From Propionibacteriaceae bacterium (GTDB lineage Bacteria; Actinomycetota; Actinomycetes; Propionibacteriales; Propionibacteriaceae), in the NCBI GenBank assembly GCA_031266665.1, contig JAISAO010000069.1, positions 1 through 61,439 of the forward strand: a DNA stretch of 61,439 nt. The letters run 5' to 3'. The position numbers and the translations under genes were made by a program. The stretch's first letter is position 1. Every line of letters starts with the position of its first letter. Shown here one piece after another: positions 32,061 through 40,621 of the stretch. The notes beneath the pieces are model-generated. The model was not told where the DNA came from and did no database searches. It saw only the letters and a program-made list of their open reading frames with translations.

Positions 32061-32427
32061 CCGCCCACTATTCCATCAATTCCCGCCTCCTGGGCAACGG
32101 CAAGCTGCCCCACCGGGAGTGAGTCCGCCCACGGTTCCATCAATCCCCGCCCGGGCGGGCCCGACTGGGCCGCTGCGGGGGCTGTGCCAGTCTGCCCCGC
32201 GTCACTCCTGGTCCGTGCCCTATCTGTTTCGGTCCACCCCGGTCTGCCCCGACTCCTCGATTCGCCCCCGGTCCGCTTCGGGTGTCGCTCCCAGCCCGCG
32301 CCCGGTCTGCCCCGGGTCACCTCGGTCCGTCTCGTCTGGGCGCGTGGTCGGTCCGGGCCGTCTCCGGTTTGCTCCGGTCCACGCCCGGTCCGTCAGAGGC
32401 GTGGTCGGGCCGGGGTACACTCGTGAC
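32061..32427. other. Non-coding stretch before the tRNA gene
   Basis: GC-rich DNA with many imperfect repeats of GGTCTGCCCCG and GGTCCG(C/T). No supported gene. TACACT at 32416-32421 could be the -10 box of the tRNA-Lys gene that begins at 32428. Confidence 0.45.
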
Positions 32428-32499
32428 GCCCCTATAGCTCAGCGGTAGAGCTGCGGACTTTTAATCCGTAGGTCGCGGGTTCGAATCCCGCTGGGGGTA
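32428..32499 (+). tRNA. tRNA-Lys (anticodon TTT)
   Basis: 72 nt fold into a full cloverleaf: acceptor GCCCCTA/TGGGGGT with a G-U first pair, D arm GCTC-AGCGGTA-GAGC, anticodon arm GCGGA-CTTTTAA-TCCGT with anticodon TTT, and T arm GCGGG-TTCGAAT-CCCGC. Discriminator base A; the CCA end is not encoded (ACCG follows). The integrase gene begins 150 bp downstream. Confidence 0.97.
32469..32499 (+). other. Probable attL core in the tRNA-Lys 3' end
   Basis: Tyrosine integrases commonly recombine in the T arm and 3' end of tRNA genes. The phage integrase lies immediately downstream and the tRNA stays intact, as expected for attL. The matching attR, a duplicate of this 3' end, is not inside the window, so the core is predicted from position only. 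Confidence 0.6.
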
Positions 32500-32649
32500 C
32501 CGGCTGTGATTCCCGCTCTGACTAGGGCGGGAACCGCCGTCCCACGAGGGGATTCACGACAAGCCGTTTGCCGCTCGACACCGCTCAAAACCGGTCTCTG
32601 GGGGTTCCGCTAATGCACGGGGGGCGCACGACGCGCTAGACTCATCCCC

Positions 32650-33780
32650 ATGGGCCGACGCGCTTTTGGGACTCTCCGCAAACTCCCCTCCGACCGCTGG
32701 CAGGCGTCCTACCTCGGCCCCGACGGTAAGCGTCACAACGCCTCGTCGACGTTCACGACTAAGAAGGCCGGCGATGACTGGCTGACCCGGGTCGACGCCT
32801 CGATCCAGACCGGGGACTGGTCGCCGACGCCCGAACACGCCAAGACGCTCACCGTCCGCGCCTACGCCGACATCTACCTGGCCAGACGCAACCTCCGGCC
32901 TTCCACCGTCGACGGCTACCGCAAACTCCTGGACGGCCTGATCTTCCCACAATTAGGCGATGTGCCGATGGCCGGCCTCACGCCGCCGCTGATACAGCAG
33001 TGGCACGACAACCTCAACCCGAAGCGCCGACCGTCCCACGCGGCCAACGCCTACTCGCTCCTGTCGGGTTTGTGCAACATGGCCGTCCGCCAAGACCAGC
33101 TACTCAAGACCAACCCCTGCGCGATCAGGGGGGCGGGCCGCAAGACCGTCGCCCACGAGGTGATCCCCGCCACCGAGCTGGAGGTCGACCTGATGGCCGA
33201 GGCCATGCCCGGGCGCTGGCGGCTGGCCGTCCTCATCGCCGCCTGGTGCGGACTGAGGCAGGGCGAGATCCTTGAGTTGCGCCGTGGCGACATCGACCTT
33301 AAAGACGCCTGGATCAAAGTCACCCGCAACGCCCCCCGGGTCCACGGTCAATCCATTCCAGGCCCGCCCAAGACCAAGAAAGGCGTCCGCGACGCGCCGA
33401 TACCCCCGTTCCTGGTCCCCGCCTTCGAGCACCATCTTGAGACCTTCGTCGGCCCCGGCAAAGACGCCCTACTGTTCACCGCCGCGCCCCTGGTCAAAGC
33501 CCGCGTCCCCGTCGCCGCCCGCGTCCCCGCGAACACCCCGGGCACGAACCACCTCTCGCCATCCACGCTCCAAGACTGGTGGGAGAAGGCCCGGGCCGCA
33601 GCCGGCCGCCCCGACCTCCACTTCCACGACCTCCGCCACACCGCCCTGACCTGGTGGGCGCAACACGGCGCCACCACGGGCGAACTCCAAGCCCTAGCCG
33701 GACACGAGAACAGCCAAATCGCCCTCAGGTATCAGCAAGCCACCCGCGAACGCCTGAAAGCCCTAGCCGCCACCCTCTAA
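32650..33780 (+). CDS. int: Phage tyrosine integrase
   Basis: 376 residues. The N-terminal part has an AP2-like arm domain and a SAM-like core-binding domain; the C-terminal catalytic domain has Arg203 (CGLRQGE), His326 and Arg329 (HDLRH), His352 (GHENS) and the nucleophile Tyr361 (ALRYQQ). It should integrate and excise the prophage at the adjacent tRNA-Lys. TAGACT at 32637-32642 lies eight bases from the ATG, so the message may be leaderless. It points into the prophage, toward the late genes. Confidence 0.95.
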   Translation: MGRRAFGTLRKLPSDRWQASYLGPDGKRHNASSTFTTKKAGDDWLTRVDASIQTGDWSPTPEHAKTLTVRAYADIYLARRNLRPSTVDGYRKLLDGLIFPQLGDVPMAGLTPPLIQQWHDNLNPKRRPSHAANAYSLLSGLCNMAVRQDQLLKTNPCAIRGAGRKTVAHEVIPATELEVDLMAEAMPGRWRLAVLIAAWCGLRQGEILELRRGDIDLKDAWIKVTRNAPRVHGQSIPGPPKTKKGVRDAPIPPFLVPAFEHHLETFVGPGKDALLFTAAPLVKARVPVAARVPANTPGTNHLSPSTLQDWWEKARAAAGRPDLHFHDLRHTALTWWAQHGATTGELQALAGHENSQIALRYQQATRERLKALAATL

Positions 33781-33935
33781 CACGCCGACACGCCGACACC
33801 CCCACAACCACCACCAACCCCCACAACTGTGATACTGTCCCCTTTAGCGACCGACAACCATGCCCGCACACCCCCACCACACAACCCTGGACGGCCCCCG
33901 ACCGCACACCCACGTCAAAGCTTCCAGGAGACACC

Positions 33936-34235
33936 ATGCCCGGACACTGGCAAAACTCCACCCGCCGGACCAGACTCCCCAAAAACTGGCCCACCATCCG
34001 AACCACCATCCTCACCCGCGACCACCACCAATGCCAATGGGTCAGAGCCGACACCGGCCAACCCTGCCACCACCCCGCCCGAGACGTCGACCACATCACC
34101 CCAGGCGACAACCACCACCCCAACAACCTCCAAGCCCTCTGCCCCTGGCACCACAACCGCAAATCCTCCCGCGAAGGCCACCAAGCCAAGCGCCGACCCA
34201 AACCACCACCACCACACCCCGGACTACTCCCCTAA
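33936..34235 (+). CDS. HNH endonuclease of the packaging module
   Basis: 99 residues from ATG 33936 with CAGGAG upstream. The HNH core is visible: CQWVRADTGQPC, then RDVDHITPGD and NNLQALCPWHHNRK, with Cys pairs for a structural zinc. In many cos-type phages an HNH protein next to the terminase assists cleavage of the packaging site. The coding strand is extremely poor in G, in sharp contrast to the terminase genes downstream. Confidence 0.9.
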   Translation: MPGHWQNSTRRTRLPKNWPTIRTTILTRDHHQCQWVRADTGQPCHHPARDVDHITPGDNHHPNNLQALCPWHHNRKSSREGHQAKRRPKPPPPHPGLLP

Positions 34236-34248
34236 CAACCACCATTCA

Positions 34249-34277
34249 CACCCCCCCGGGCGGGGAGGCTCCCCCGG
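34249..34277. other. GC-rich hairpin at a strand-composition switch, candidate cos region
   Basis: CCCCCCCGGG at 34251-34260 is followed by CGGGGAG-G-CTCCCCCG (34261-34276), a 7-bp stem. It lies between the HNH and terminase genes, where cos sites of HNH-terminase phages are found, and where base composition flips from C-rich to G-rich on the plus strand. A simple transcription terminator for the HNH gene is the alternative. Confidence 0.35.
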
Positions 34278-34383
34278 CGTGAGGCCAACATATCGGGGCC
34301 GTTCTGCCACTCTGTTTCAGCGCGGGTCTGGGAAGTCGTTTCGAGCCCGTCACGGGTAAGTGTTCCTGTCAAGGAGAATTGTT

Positions 34384-34440
34384 ATGCGAACTGTCGTGTG
34401 CGAGTGGTGTGTGGCTCTCCTGGGGTGGGGGAGGCTCTGA
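34384..34440 (+). CDS. Putative 18-residue leader peptide before terminase
   Basis: ATG 34384 has a near-perfect ribosome-binding site (AAGGAGAA) and encodes MRTVVCEWCVALLGWGRL, ending in TGA whose last base is the A of the next ATG (TGATG, 34438-34442). The overlap implies coupled translation of the terminase small subunit. It holds a CxxC pair but is too short to assign a function. It may simply tune terminase levels. Confidence 0.55.
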   Translation: MRTVVCEWCVALLGWGRL

Positions 34441-34898
34441 TGGCCGGGCGGGGGCCGGCGCCGAAGGCGTCACGTTCGCGGGTCCGGGACACGCCCGAAC
34501 TGACGCGGCTTGTGGCTGGCGGCAAGGCGGTGGGGCGGCCTTTGCCGAAGGGTGTGTTGGGTGTGGGCAAGGATGGTGTCCTGGTGGATTGGCATCCGAT
34601 GACGAAGCAGTGGTGGGAGCATTGGCGGCGGTCGCCGCAGGCGGCGCGGATGTTGTCCGACCCGGATTGGGATTTCTTGTTGGACACGGCTTTGATGCAT
34701 CACGCGATGTGGCGTAATCAGCGTTGGGAGTTCGCGTCTGAGATTCGGCTGCGGGTGGCGAAGTTCGGGGCGACGCCGGAGGATCGGATGAGGCTCAAGG
34801 CTGAGATTGAGTCGCCGGAGGAGGCCCCGGCCGGCCGGACGGCGGCCGGCGTGTCGTCGCTGGCCGAGCGTCGGGGGCGGCTGTTGAAGGCGGTGTAG
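34440..34898 (+). CDS. Terminase small subunit
   Basis: 152 residues from ATG 34440. The start MAGRGPAPK and the basic, helix-rich body ending in LAERRGRLLKA match small terminase subunits of actinophages (P27-like group). It recognises phage DNA for packaging and partners the large subunit three bases downstream. Translation is probably coupled to an 18-residue leader frame. Confidence 0.85.
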   Translation: MAGRGPAPKASRSRVRDTPELTRLVAGGKAVGRPLPKGVLGVGKDGVLVDWHPMTKQWWEHWRRSPQAARMLSDPDWDFLLDTALMHHAMWRNQRWEFASEIRLRVAKFGATPEDRMRLKAEIESPEEAPAGRTAAGVSSLAERRGRLLKAV

Positions 34899-34901
34899 GC
34901 G

Positions 34902-36653
34902 GTGCGTCAGGTCATCGCCTCGCCCGGCTTGGACCGGGCTCGTTCGCTGGGGTGGCTGGCCTTGTGGTGGGTTGAGACGTTTGTCGTCCACGGGCCGGGA
35001 GATGTGGAGGGCGAGCCGATCCGTCACGGGGATGAGTACTCGGGTTTCATTGTTGATTGTTACGGGTTGGACGGGGATGGGCGGCGGTTGCACGATTCGG
35101 CGTTCTTCTCCCGGCCGAAGGGGGCTAACAAGTCCGGGTTGGCGTCTGAGTTGGTGTTGTTCGAGGCCTGTGGGCCGTGTCGGTTCGCCGGTTGGGCGGC
35201 GGGCGGGGAGACGTTCACGTTTCTGGGCGAGACGTACACGTATGCGCCCGGCGAGCCGATGGGGAAGCCGGTCTCGTATCCGTTCATACGGATTCTCGCG
35301 ACGGAGGAAAACCAGACCGGCAACACGTATTTGATGGTGCAGCGGAATTTTGAGCGTGGGCCGTTGTCCGCGTTGAGGGCCTACGGGTTGGACGTGGGGA
35401 ACACGCGGGTGTTGTTGCACAACGGCGGGGAGATACGCCCTTCGACGGCTGGGGCGGCGTCCAAGGACGGCGGGAAAGAGACTTTTGTTGTCGCCGACGA
35501 AAGTCATTTGTACAACACGCGCGAACTGCGGTCGATGTATCGGACGGTGAGCCGGAACCTGGCCAAACGCGGGCGGCGGGCGGAGCCGTGGCTGTTGGAG
35601 ACGACGACTATGTACGCGCCGGGCGAGGACTCGATAGCCGAACAGTCGTACTCCTACGCGCAGGCCATAGCCGAGGGCAAGGCCAGGCGGGCGCGACTGT
35701 TGTACGACCATCGTTGGTCGCCGCTGCCGCAGGAGGAATTGGGCGACGAGGCCAAGTTGAGGGCGGCGGTGGACGAGGCCTACGGCGAGGCGATGGAGTG
35801 GAACGACGTCGACGCCATCATGGCCAAGATCTTCGACCCCCGGCACTCGGTCAGGGATTCGATGCGGTATTACTTGAACGCGGTCACGGCGGCCAGCAAC
35901 GCCTGGGTGACGCCCCAGCAGTTGGAGCCGTGCCTGGTCGGCCGGGACGAGTGGCGTGAGGCGGTCGACCGGGGCCGTGAGACGGACGCCTGGAAGGATG
36001 TCGTCTCGGAGGGCGAGCGGGTCACGCTCGGTTTCGACGGGGCCGTGTCGGACGACTCCACGGCTCTCGTGGGCTGCCGCGTTTCGGACGGGTTGTTGTT
36101 TCTCGTCCGGTTGGACGAGACGCCGGACGGCCCGGAGGCCGTGGGCTGGCGGGTGGACGAGAAGGCGTTCGACGCGGCCGTGGCCGGGGTGTTCGCCCGT
36201 CAGAAAGTCGTCGGGTTCTTCGCGGACCCGCCCTATTGGCAAGACTCGATAGACCGGTGGGAGACCGAGTTCGGGGACGGGCTGAAAGTGAAGGCCGGAG
36301 CCCAGTCCGCGCTTAAGTGGTGGACGAAGAACGACACGCCGATGGCCGCCGCTTTGAACCGGTTCCACACCGCGATACAGGCGGGGACGGCCCGGATCTT
36401 CGCGGACCGGCGTCTGGTCCGGCATTTGACGAACGCCAGGACGTGGAAACGCCGCGCCGGGGACGTCATCGGCAAGGAGGCGAAGGGCTCGCCGTTGAAG
36501 ATCGACGCGGCCATGGCCGCGACCCTGGCCTACGAGGCCAGGGCTCATCACCTAGCCAAAACCGATCCGGGCAAGACGTGGTTCGCGCCCGCCCGGATCG
36601 GCCGCGACAGTCCGGCCGAGACGACCGCCCGCGCGGGGGTGTGGGGACTATAA
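34902..36653 (+). CDS. Terminase large subunit
   Basis: 583 residues from GTG 34902. The ATPase half has a Walker A-like SRPKGANKSGLA (about residues 70-81) and Walker B FVVADESH (about 195). The C-terminal RNase H-like nuclease has the first acidic motif GFDGAVSDDST and a late Asp in KIDAAMAATLAYEA. It pumps DNA into the prohead and cuts it. It is slightly unusual in having Lys-Gly-Ala-Asn-Lys rather than Arg-Arg-Asn-Gly-Lys in the P-loop, as seen in some actinophages. Confidence 0.93.
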   Translation: MRQVIASPGLDRARSLGWLALWWVETFVVHGPGDVEGEPIRHGDEYSGFIVDCYGLDGDGRRLHDSAFFSRPKGANKSGLASELVLFEACGPCRFAGWAAGGETFTFLGETYTYAPGEPMGKPVSYPFIRILATEENQTGNTYLMVQRNFERGPLSALRAYGLDVGNTRVLLHNGGEIRPSTAGAASKDGGKETFVVADESHLYNTRELRSMYRTVSRNLAKRGRRAEPWLLETTTMYAPGEDSIAEQSYSYAQAIAEGKARRARLLYDHRWSPLPQEELGDEAKLRAAVDEAYGEAMEWNDVDAIMAKIFDPRHSVRDSMRYYLNAVTAASNAWVTPQQLEPCLVGRDEWREAVDRGRETDAWKDVVSEGERVTLGFDGAVSDDSTALVGCRVSDGLLFLVRLDETPDGPEAVGWRVDEKAFDAAVAGVFARQKVVGFFADPPYWQDSIDRWETEFGDGLKVKAGAQSALKWWTKNDTPMAAALNRFHTAIQAGTARIFADRRLVRHLTNARTWKRRAGDVIGKEAKGSPLKIDAAMAATLAYEARAHHLAKTDPGKTWFAPARIGRDSPAETTARAGVWGL

Positions 36654-36663
36654 GGAGCATCGG

Positions 36664-36915
36664 ATGATCGACAACGCCGCCTTGGACAAAGTCCGTGAGG
36701 CCTTGGGGCCGATGAACCCCGAGTCCGGCTCTATCGAGGCCGGCGAGATCGCCACCGACGCGCTTGTCCTGGTCCGCACCCGCCCCGTGGGCGACATGAA
36801 CGAGTCCGGGCTCGTCGTCCTCGTCACGGACGGGACCGACTACATCACCAGGGTTGGTCTGCTCCGGTGGGCGACCCTGCTGGCCGAAGACATGAGGGGA
36901 GGCCCCGATGATTGA
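36664..36915 (+). CDS. Small acidic phage protein of unknown function
   Basis: 83 residues from ATG 36664, preceded by AAGGAG. It is acidic, probably alpha/beta, with no recognised motif. It lies between the terminase and portal genes and overlaps the portal start by eight bases. Its position in the packaging-head module suggests a role in head assembly, but nothing in the sequence shows this. Confidence 0.75.
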   Translation: MIDNAALDKVREALGPMNPESGSIEAGEIATDALVLVRTRPVGDMNESGLVVLVTDGTDYITRVGLLRWATLLAEDMRGGPDD

Positions 36916-38281
36916 CCCGTCCGTCCCGGGGACCGCCGACTGGTGGCTGCACCGGCTCGCGACCAGGCTCGGAGAGTCGTTCCCCCGGTTGAGGACGCTC
37001 CGAGACCGCTACCAGGGCACCGAGCCGGTGCCGGACGGCGGCGCCGAGACGATGCGGGACGCCTACCGGCGGTTCAAGGACCTGGCCCGGTTGAACGTCG
37101 CCTCCCTGGTCGTGGAGGCCGTCACGTCGCGGCTGCAACCGGATGGTTTCCGGTCGGCCGGCGACGACGACGCGGACGGCGACGACGGGGCGACCGCCAG
37201 GTGGGAGCGGCACCATATGGCCGTCCAGGCCCGGGACTTGTTCACGGACATGGCCGTTTACGGGTCCGGGTTCGCGCTCGTGGACGACGAGACCGGGGCC
37301 ATTTCCACGCTCGACCCGTGGCTGACCGTGGTGGAGCCAGTCAGGGGCTCCCCGTCCCGGCCGCGCGCCGCCCTCACCGCCGGGTGGGACCCGGTAGACG
37401 GGGCCGACCGTCTGATCGTGTTCTGGGAGGACGACCGGGTTTGGGCGCGCTCAGCGATCCGACGCGGCAAAGTCTCTTGCGTCCCGGACTCCGGGGCCAA
37501 GTGGCTTCCCGGCAAGACATGGGAGTGGGAGGAGGACGCGAGGCCGGTGGGTTTGTCGCAAGTCCCGGTGGTCCCGTTCGTCGCCAAAGGCGGGTTGGGG
37601 CAGTTCGAGCGGCACCTCGCCAGCCTGGACCGCATCAACCACACCATCTTCCAACGCCTGTCCATCACCGTGATGCAGGCTTTCCGGCAGCGTTGGATCT
37701 CCGGGGACCTGCCCGACCTCTACCCGGAGGGGCATCCCAAGGCCGGCCAGAAAATCGACTACGAGGCCATTTTCCGCGCCGGCCCGGCCGCCATGTGGCG
37801 GCTCCCCCCGGGGACGAAGGTCGAGGAATCCGCGTACACGGACGTCACGCCGTTGCTGACGGCGGTCAAGGACGAGTTGAAACAGCTCGCGTCCGTGTCT
37901 CAGACGCCGCTTTATATTCTCGACCCGGAGGCGGCCATGGGGTCGGCGGCGGGCGCGTCGGCGTCCCGGGAGACCCTGGTGTTCAAGGTCGAGGACTTCC
38001 AGGCCCGCGCCGGGGACTCGCTGGTCGCGGCCATGGCTTTGTCGTTCGAGGCGACTGGGGAGCGGAGCGACGGGCTGCGGGTGGTCTGGGCGCCCGCCGA
38101 CCGGGCCTCCCTGTCGGAGAAGGCCCAGGCCGCGTCCCAGGCGAAAGACTCTCTGCCGAGACGGATGGTCTGGCGGAAGATTTGGCAGTTGACGCCAGCC
38201 GAGATGGCGCAGGCCGAGCAGGACGCCGCCGACGAGGCCTTCGAGGGGGGCGACGATGGTCAGCCTCGCCAAGCTGAGTGA
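36908..38281 (+). CDS. Portal protein (SPP1 gp6-like)
   Basis: 457 residues. The helical N-terminus (LRTLRDRYQGTEP), the AVYGSGFALVDDE strand pair, and SVSQTPLYILDPEAAMGSAAG followed by a helical ASASRETLVFKVED match dodecameric SPP1-type portals. It forms the DNA channel of the head. It overlaps the next gene by 26 bp. The C-terminus is strongly acidic. Confidence 0.93.
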   Translation: MIDPSVPGTADWWLHRLATRLGESFPRLRTLRDRYQGTEPVPDGGAETMRDAYRRFKDLARLNVASLVVEAVTSRLQPDGFRSAGDDDADGDDGATARWERHHMAVQARDLFTDMAVYGSGFALVDDETGAISTLDPWLTVVEPVRGSPSRPRAALTAGWDPVDGADRLIVFWEDDRVWARSAIRRGKVSCVPDSGAKWLPGKTWEWEEDARPVGLSQVPVVPFVAKGGLGQFERHLASLDRINHTIFQRLSITVMQAFRQRWISGDLPDLYPEGHPKAGQKIDYEAIFRAGPAAMWRLPPGTKVEESAYTDVTPLLTAVKDELKQLASVSQTPLYILDPEAAMGSAAGASASRETLVFKVEDFQARAGDSLVAAMALSFEATGERSDGLRVVWAPADRASLSEKAQAASQAKDSLPRRMVWRKIWQLTPAEMAQAEQDAADEAFEGGDDGQPRQAE

Positions 38282-39551
38282 CGCCCACGCCCGCCAGTCC
38301 CAACAATTGGCCGGGAGGCTCACAACGGCCTTGTGGCGGCTCTGGTCGGCCCTGCCGGACGGCGGATGGTGGGACGACACCCGGACGTGGCGGATCGCCG
38401 CCGAGTCGGAGAGACTGGTCGCCGCCGGGTTGCGGACCGGCCGCCGCCAGGCCCGGTCCTTCGCCGTCAAAGCCCTCATCTCGGCCGGCGTGCCCGCCAA
38501 AACCATGCCGCCCGTCTCCGACATCTACCCCCGCCACGGCGTGACCCTGTTGGAGGTTTACCGGCGGCCCGCCGCGCAATACCGGTGGGCCGCCTCCCAG
38601 GGGCGCGACGGCCGGACGGCCGCCAAAAACAGGCTTGAGTCCCTCGTCCGCGACGACCTGGCCGCCGCCATGCGGAGGGTAGAACGCGACACCTATAGCC
38701 GATCGGACAAGGTGATCGGCTGGCGGCGGATCATCCACCCCGAACTGTCCCTCGGGGGGACTTGCGGGCTGTGCGTGGTCGCCGCCGACCGGATCTACAA
38801 GGTCCGCGACCTGATGCCGTTGCACGACCGCTGCAACTGCCTCCCAGCCCCGGTGACGGCCCGCTCCGACCCCGGACTGAGACTCAACCAGACGGACCTG
38901 GACCGGCTCTACGACGCCGCCGGCGGGACGGACGCCGCCCGGCTGAAACGAGTCCGTGTCACCGAGAACGGCGTGATCCACGAGCCCGAGACCGAGACGA
39001 GTGGCGGCCGAGGCGGCGGGTCTGGTAAACCTCCCGTCGTGCCAACTCCGTCGCCCGAGCCCGACGATAAACCCAAACGCTCGCCCTGGGGCGAGGAATG
39101 GGGGAAGCGCCAAGCCGCCCTCGGCCTCAACACGGGAGGCGCGATCCTGTCGCCGGACGACATCCGTGGCATGGAGCGGTTCGCGGCGCTCAAACCCGAT
39201 GCCCCGCTGGCGGCCCGTGTCAAGTGGATCGCGCCCGGCCCAGGCGCGAAGACGAGCGACTTCTACTGGATCGAACGTGACGGCCGAGAATGGGAGATGA
39301 AATCGCCCAGGCCGGAATCGCTCGCGACCCGCGACGACAGGGGCAGGGCGCGAAAGATCGCGCGCGTGATCGCGGAAGACGCAAGACACAAGGACCGCTT
39401 CATCATCGACATTGGAGACATTGCCCTAACCGGCGTGCTGCGCCGTTGTCTTGGGCGCTACAACTTGAACCGGCGCAAGGACGGCGTGAACCTCATTAAA
39501 GAACTCGTTGTCATGTCGCGCGGGAAGCTTTACGACATCAAGCTGGCGTAG
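38256..39551 (+). CDS. MuF-like head protein with C-terminal nuclease toxin domain
   Basis: 431 residues. Residues 1-225 are a MuF/gp7-type minor head protein with the Cys/His cluster CGLC...HDRCNC. A Gly/Pro/Ser linker (about 250-275) joins a separate C-terminal domain. Around residues 330-430 this domain has DFYWIERDGREWEMKSP, with an acidic residue and Glu347-x-Lys349 resembling PD-(D/E)xK nucleases, then RHKDRFIIDIGDIA. It looks like the tRNase toxin tails of CdiA-type polymorphic toxins. Such a toxin would ride in the virion. Its coding DNA is less GC-biased than the MuF part. Confidence 0.75.
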   Translation: MVSLAKLSDAHARQSQQLAGRLTTALWRLWSALPDGGWWDDTRTWRIAAESERLVAAGLRTGRRQARSFAVKALISAGVPAKTMPPVSDIYPRHGVTLLEVYRRPAAQYRWAASQGRDGRTAAKNRLESLVRDDLAAAMRRVERDTYSRSDKVIGWRRIIHPELSLGGTCGLCVVAADRIYKVRDLMPLHDRCNCLPAPVTARSDPGLRLNQTDLDRLYDAAGGTDAARLKRVRVTENGVIHEPETETSGGRGGGSGKPPVVPTPSPEPDDKPKRSPWGEEWGKRQAALGLNTGGAILSPDDIRGMERFAALKPDAPLAARVKWIAPGPGAKTSDFYWIERDGREWEMKSPRPESLATRDDRGRARKIARVIAEDARHKDRFIIDIGDIALTGVLRRCLGRYNLNRRKDGVNLIKELVVMSRGKLYDIKLA

Positions 39552-39578
39552 AAAGCGGGGTGCTGGCCCTCCGCTTTC
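39551..39578 (+). terminator. Hairpin directly after the MuF-toxin gene
   Basis: GAAAGCGG (39551-39558) pairs perfectly with CCGCTTTC (39571-39578) around a 12-nt loop. It begins on the stop codon of the MuF-toxin gene. No U-run follows, so it may be a weak terminator that separates the toxin message from the head genes. Confidence 0.5.
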
Positions 39579-39765
39579 ATCACCATGTCTCAGGTATGTC
39601 TGTTATTTCAAGACTCGCAGTGGGTGCGACCCCGCTTCCCCCAGTATAGGCCATCAACCGCCGGTTGGCTATAGAAACGAAAGTAGTCGACGCATGCAAC
39701 ACTCCGAGCTGGGCCCCAGACTAGACGACGGGGGCCACTCCCTGGGCGTCTACAAGGAGCCCGAC
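39579..39765 (+). other. Unassigned gap after MuF-toxin
   Basis: Nearly 190 bp where an immunity gene would be expected. The longest sense frame is 29 codons (39585-39674) and has no ribosome-binding site. An in-frame ATG at 39694 could extend the following gene by 24 residues but has only a weak ribosome-binding site. CTATAGA near 39669 is a possible -10 box. Confidence 0.4.
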
Positions 39766-39954
39766 ATGGCCGCCCAGAGGGCCATGGCCGCCCGAGAGGT
39801 CGAGTTGGCCGACTTATGGATCGACGCCCTGACCACGGGCGAGACATCGCTGTCGTGGGACGGCCGTGTCTACCAGGTGACGGCCTCCCCGGAGGCGTTG
39901 AAGAGCTGGCGCGCGTTGCGGGCGCGTCTGACGGCGAGAACCGCCGCCGAGTAA
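39766..39954 (+). CDS. gpW-like small head-tail joining protein
   Basis: 62 residues from ATG 39766, chosen because AAGGAG lies six bases upstream. The pattern REVELADLWIDALTTGE, SLSWDGRVYQVTAS and EALKSWRALRARL resembles gpW and DUF6148 proteins, small helix-strand-helix connectors. It would sit at the head-tail interface. An extended start at 39694 cannot be excluded, and an alternative role as toxin immunity protein is possible but less likely given the gpW resemblance. Confidence 0.6.
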   Translation: MAAQRAMAAREVELADLWIDALTTGETSLSWDGRVYQVTASPEALKSWRALRARLTARTAAE

Positions 39955-39973
39955 CCCCTGACAAGGAGAAACA

Positions 39974-40594
39974 ATGGCTGACAAGCCGAACATCGCCGCG
40001 CCCCAGCACGGGCCGGACATCACCGCGCCCCAGACAGGGCCGGAGACCGCCGAACAGGCTCAGACGGCCGAGCCGGAGGGTTTCCCGGCGGGGACCCCGC
40101 TGGCGGAGATGACCGTCGAGCAGCAGGCCGCCTATTGGAAGCATCACGCCCGCCGCCACGAGGGCGCCGCCAAGGCCGCCCGCGACGAGGCCGACCAGCT
40201 GCGCAAAGCCGCCCTGACCGACCAGGAGAAAGCCGTCGAGGACGTCAAAGACGCGGCCCGCCGCGAGGGCGAGGCCACGGACCGGTGGCGGCGCACAGCC
40301 GTCACCGAGGCTGTCATCGGCGCCGCCAAGGCCGCCGGACGCTACACCACAGACGAGGACAAGGCGGCCGTCGGGGCGCTGTTGTCCATGATCGACCCGG
40401 TCGCCCTCATCACCGAAGAGGGCGAGTTGGACCGGGCCAAGATCGAGCAGGCCATCGGCCGCCCCTCGAACGACCCGCCCGCCAGGGGCAGCGGCTACGC
40501 CGCGAGAACCGCCCGCCTGCAACCGGGGGGCGCCGGGGCCGGGAGCGTTGCCGCCGCCAAGGCCGCGTTCCTCGAAACCCACCAAAAGAAGTAA
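39974..40594 (+). CDS. Capsid scaffolding protein
   Basis: 206 residues from ATG 39974 with CAAGGAGA upstream. A disordered Pro/Ala/Gln start is followed by a long charged helix (residues about 45-105, EQQAAYWKHHARRHEGAAK onward) and a basic C-terminus ending HQKK, the usual scaffold layout. It directs assembly of the HK97-fold capsid protein encoded downstream. Confidence 0.85.
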   Translation: MADKPNIAAPQHGPDITAPQTGPETAEQAQTAEPEGFPAGTPLAEMTVEQQAAYWKHHARRHEGAAKAARDEADQLRKAALTDQEKAVEDVKDAARREGEATDRWRRTAVTEAVIGAAKAAGRYTTDEDKAAVGALLSMIDPVALITEEGELDRAKIEQAIGRPSNDPPARGSGYAARTARLQPGGAGAGSVAAAKAAFLETHQKK

Positions 40595-40621
40595 ACCGTC
40601 ATTCCACACAAGGAGGAAATG

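Noticed and set aside
33579..33935. Extended HNH protein starting inside the integrase gene
   Set aside because: The extra 119 codons are the integrase read in another frame; the ATG at 33936 has a proper ribosome-binding site.
39585..39674. A 29-codon frame after the MuF-toxin gene as an immunity protein
   Set aside because: No ribosome-binding site and too short to fold as known immunity proteins.
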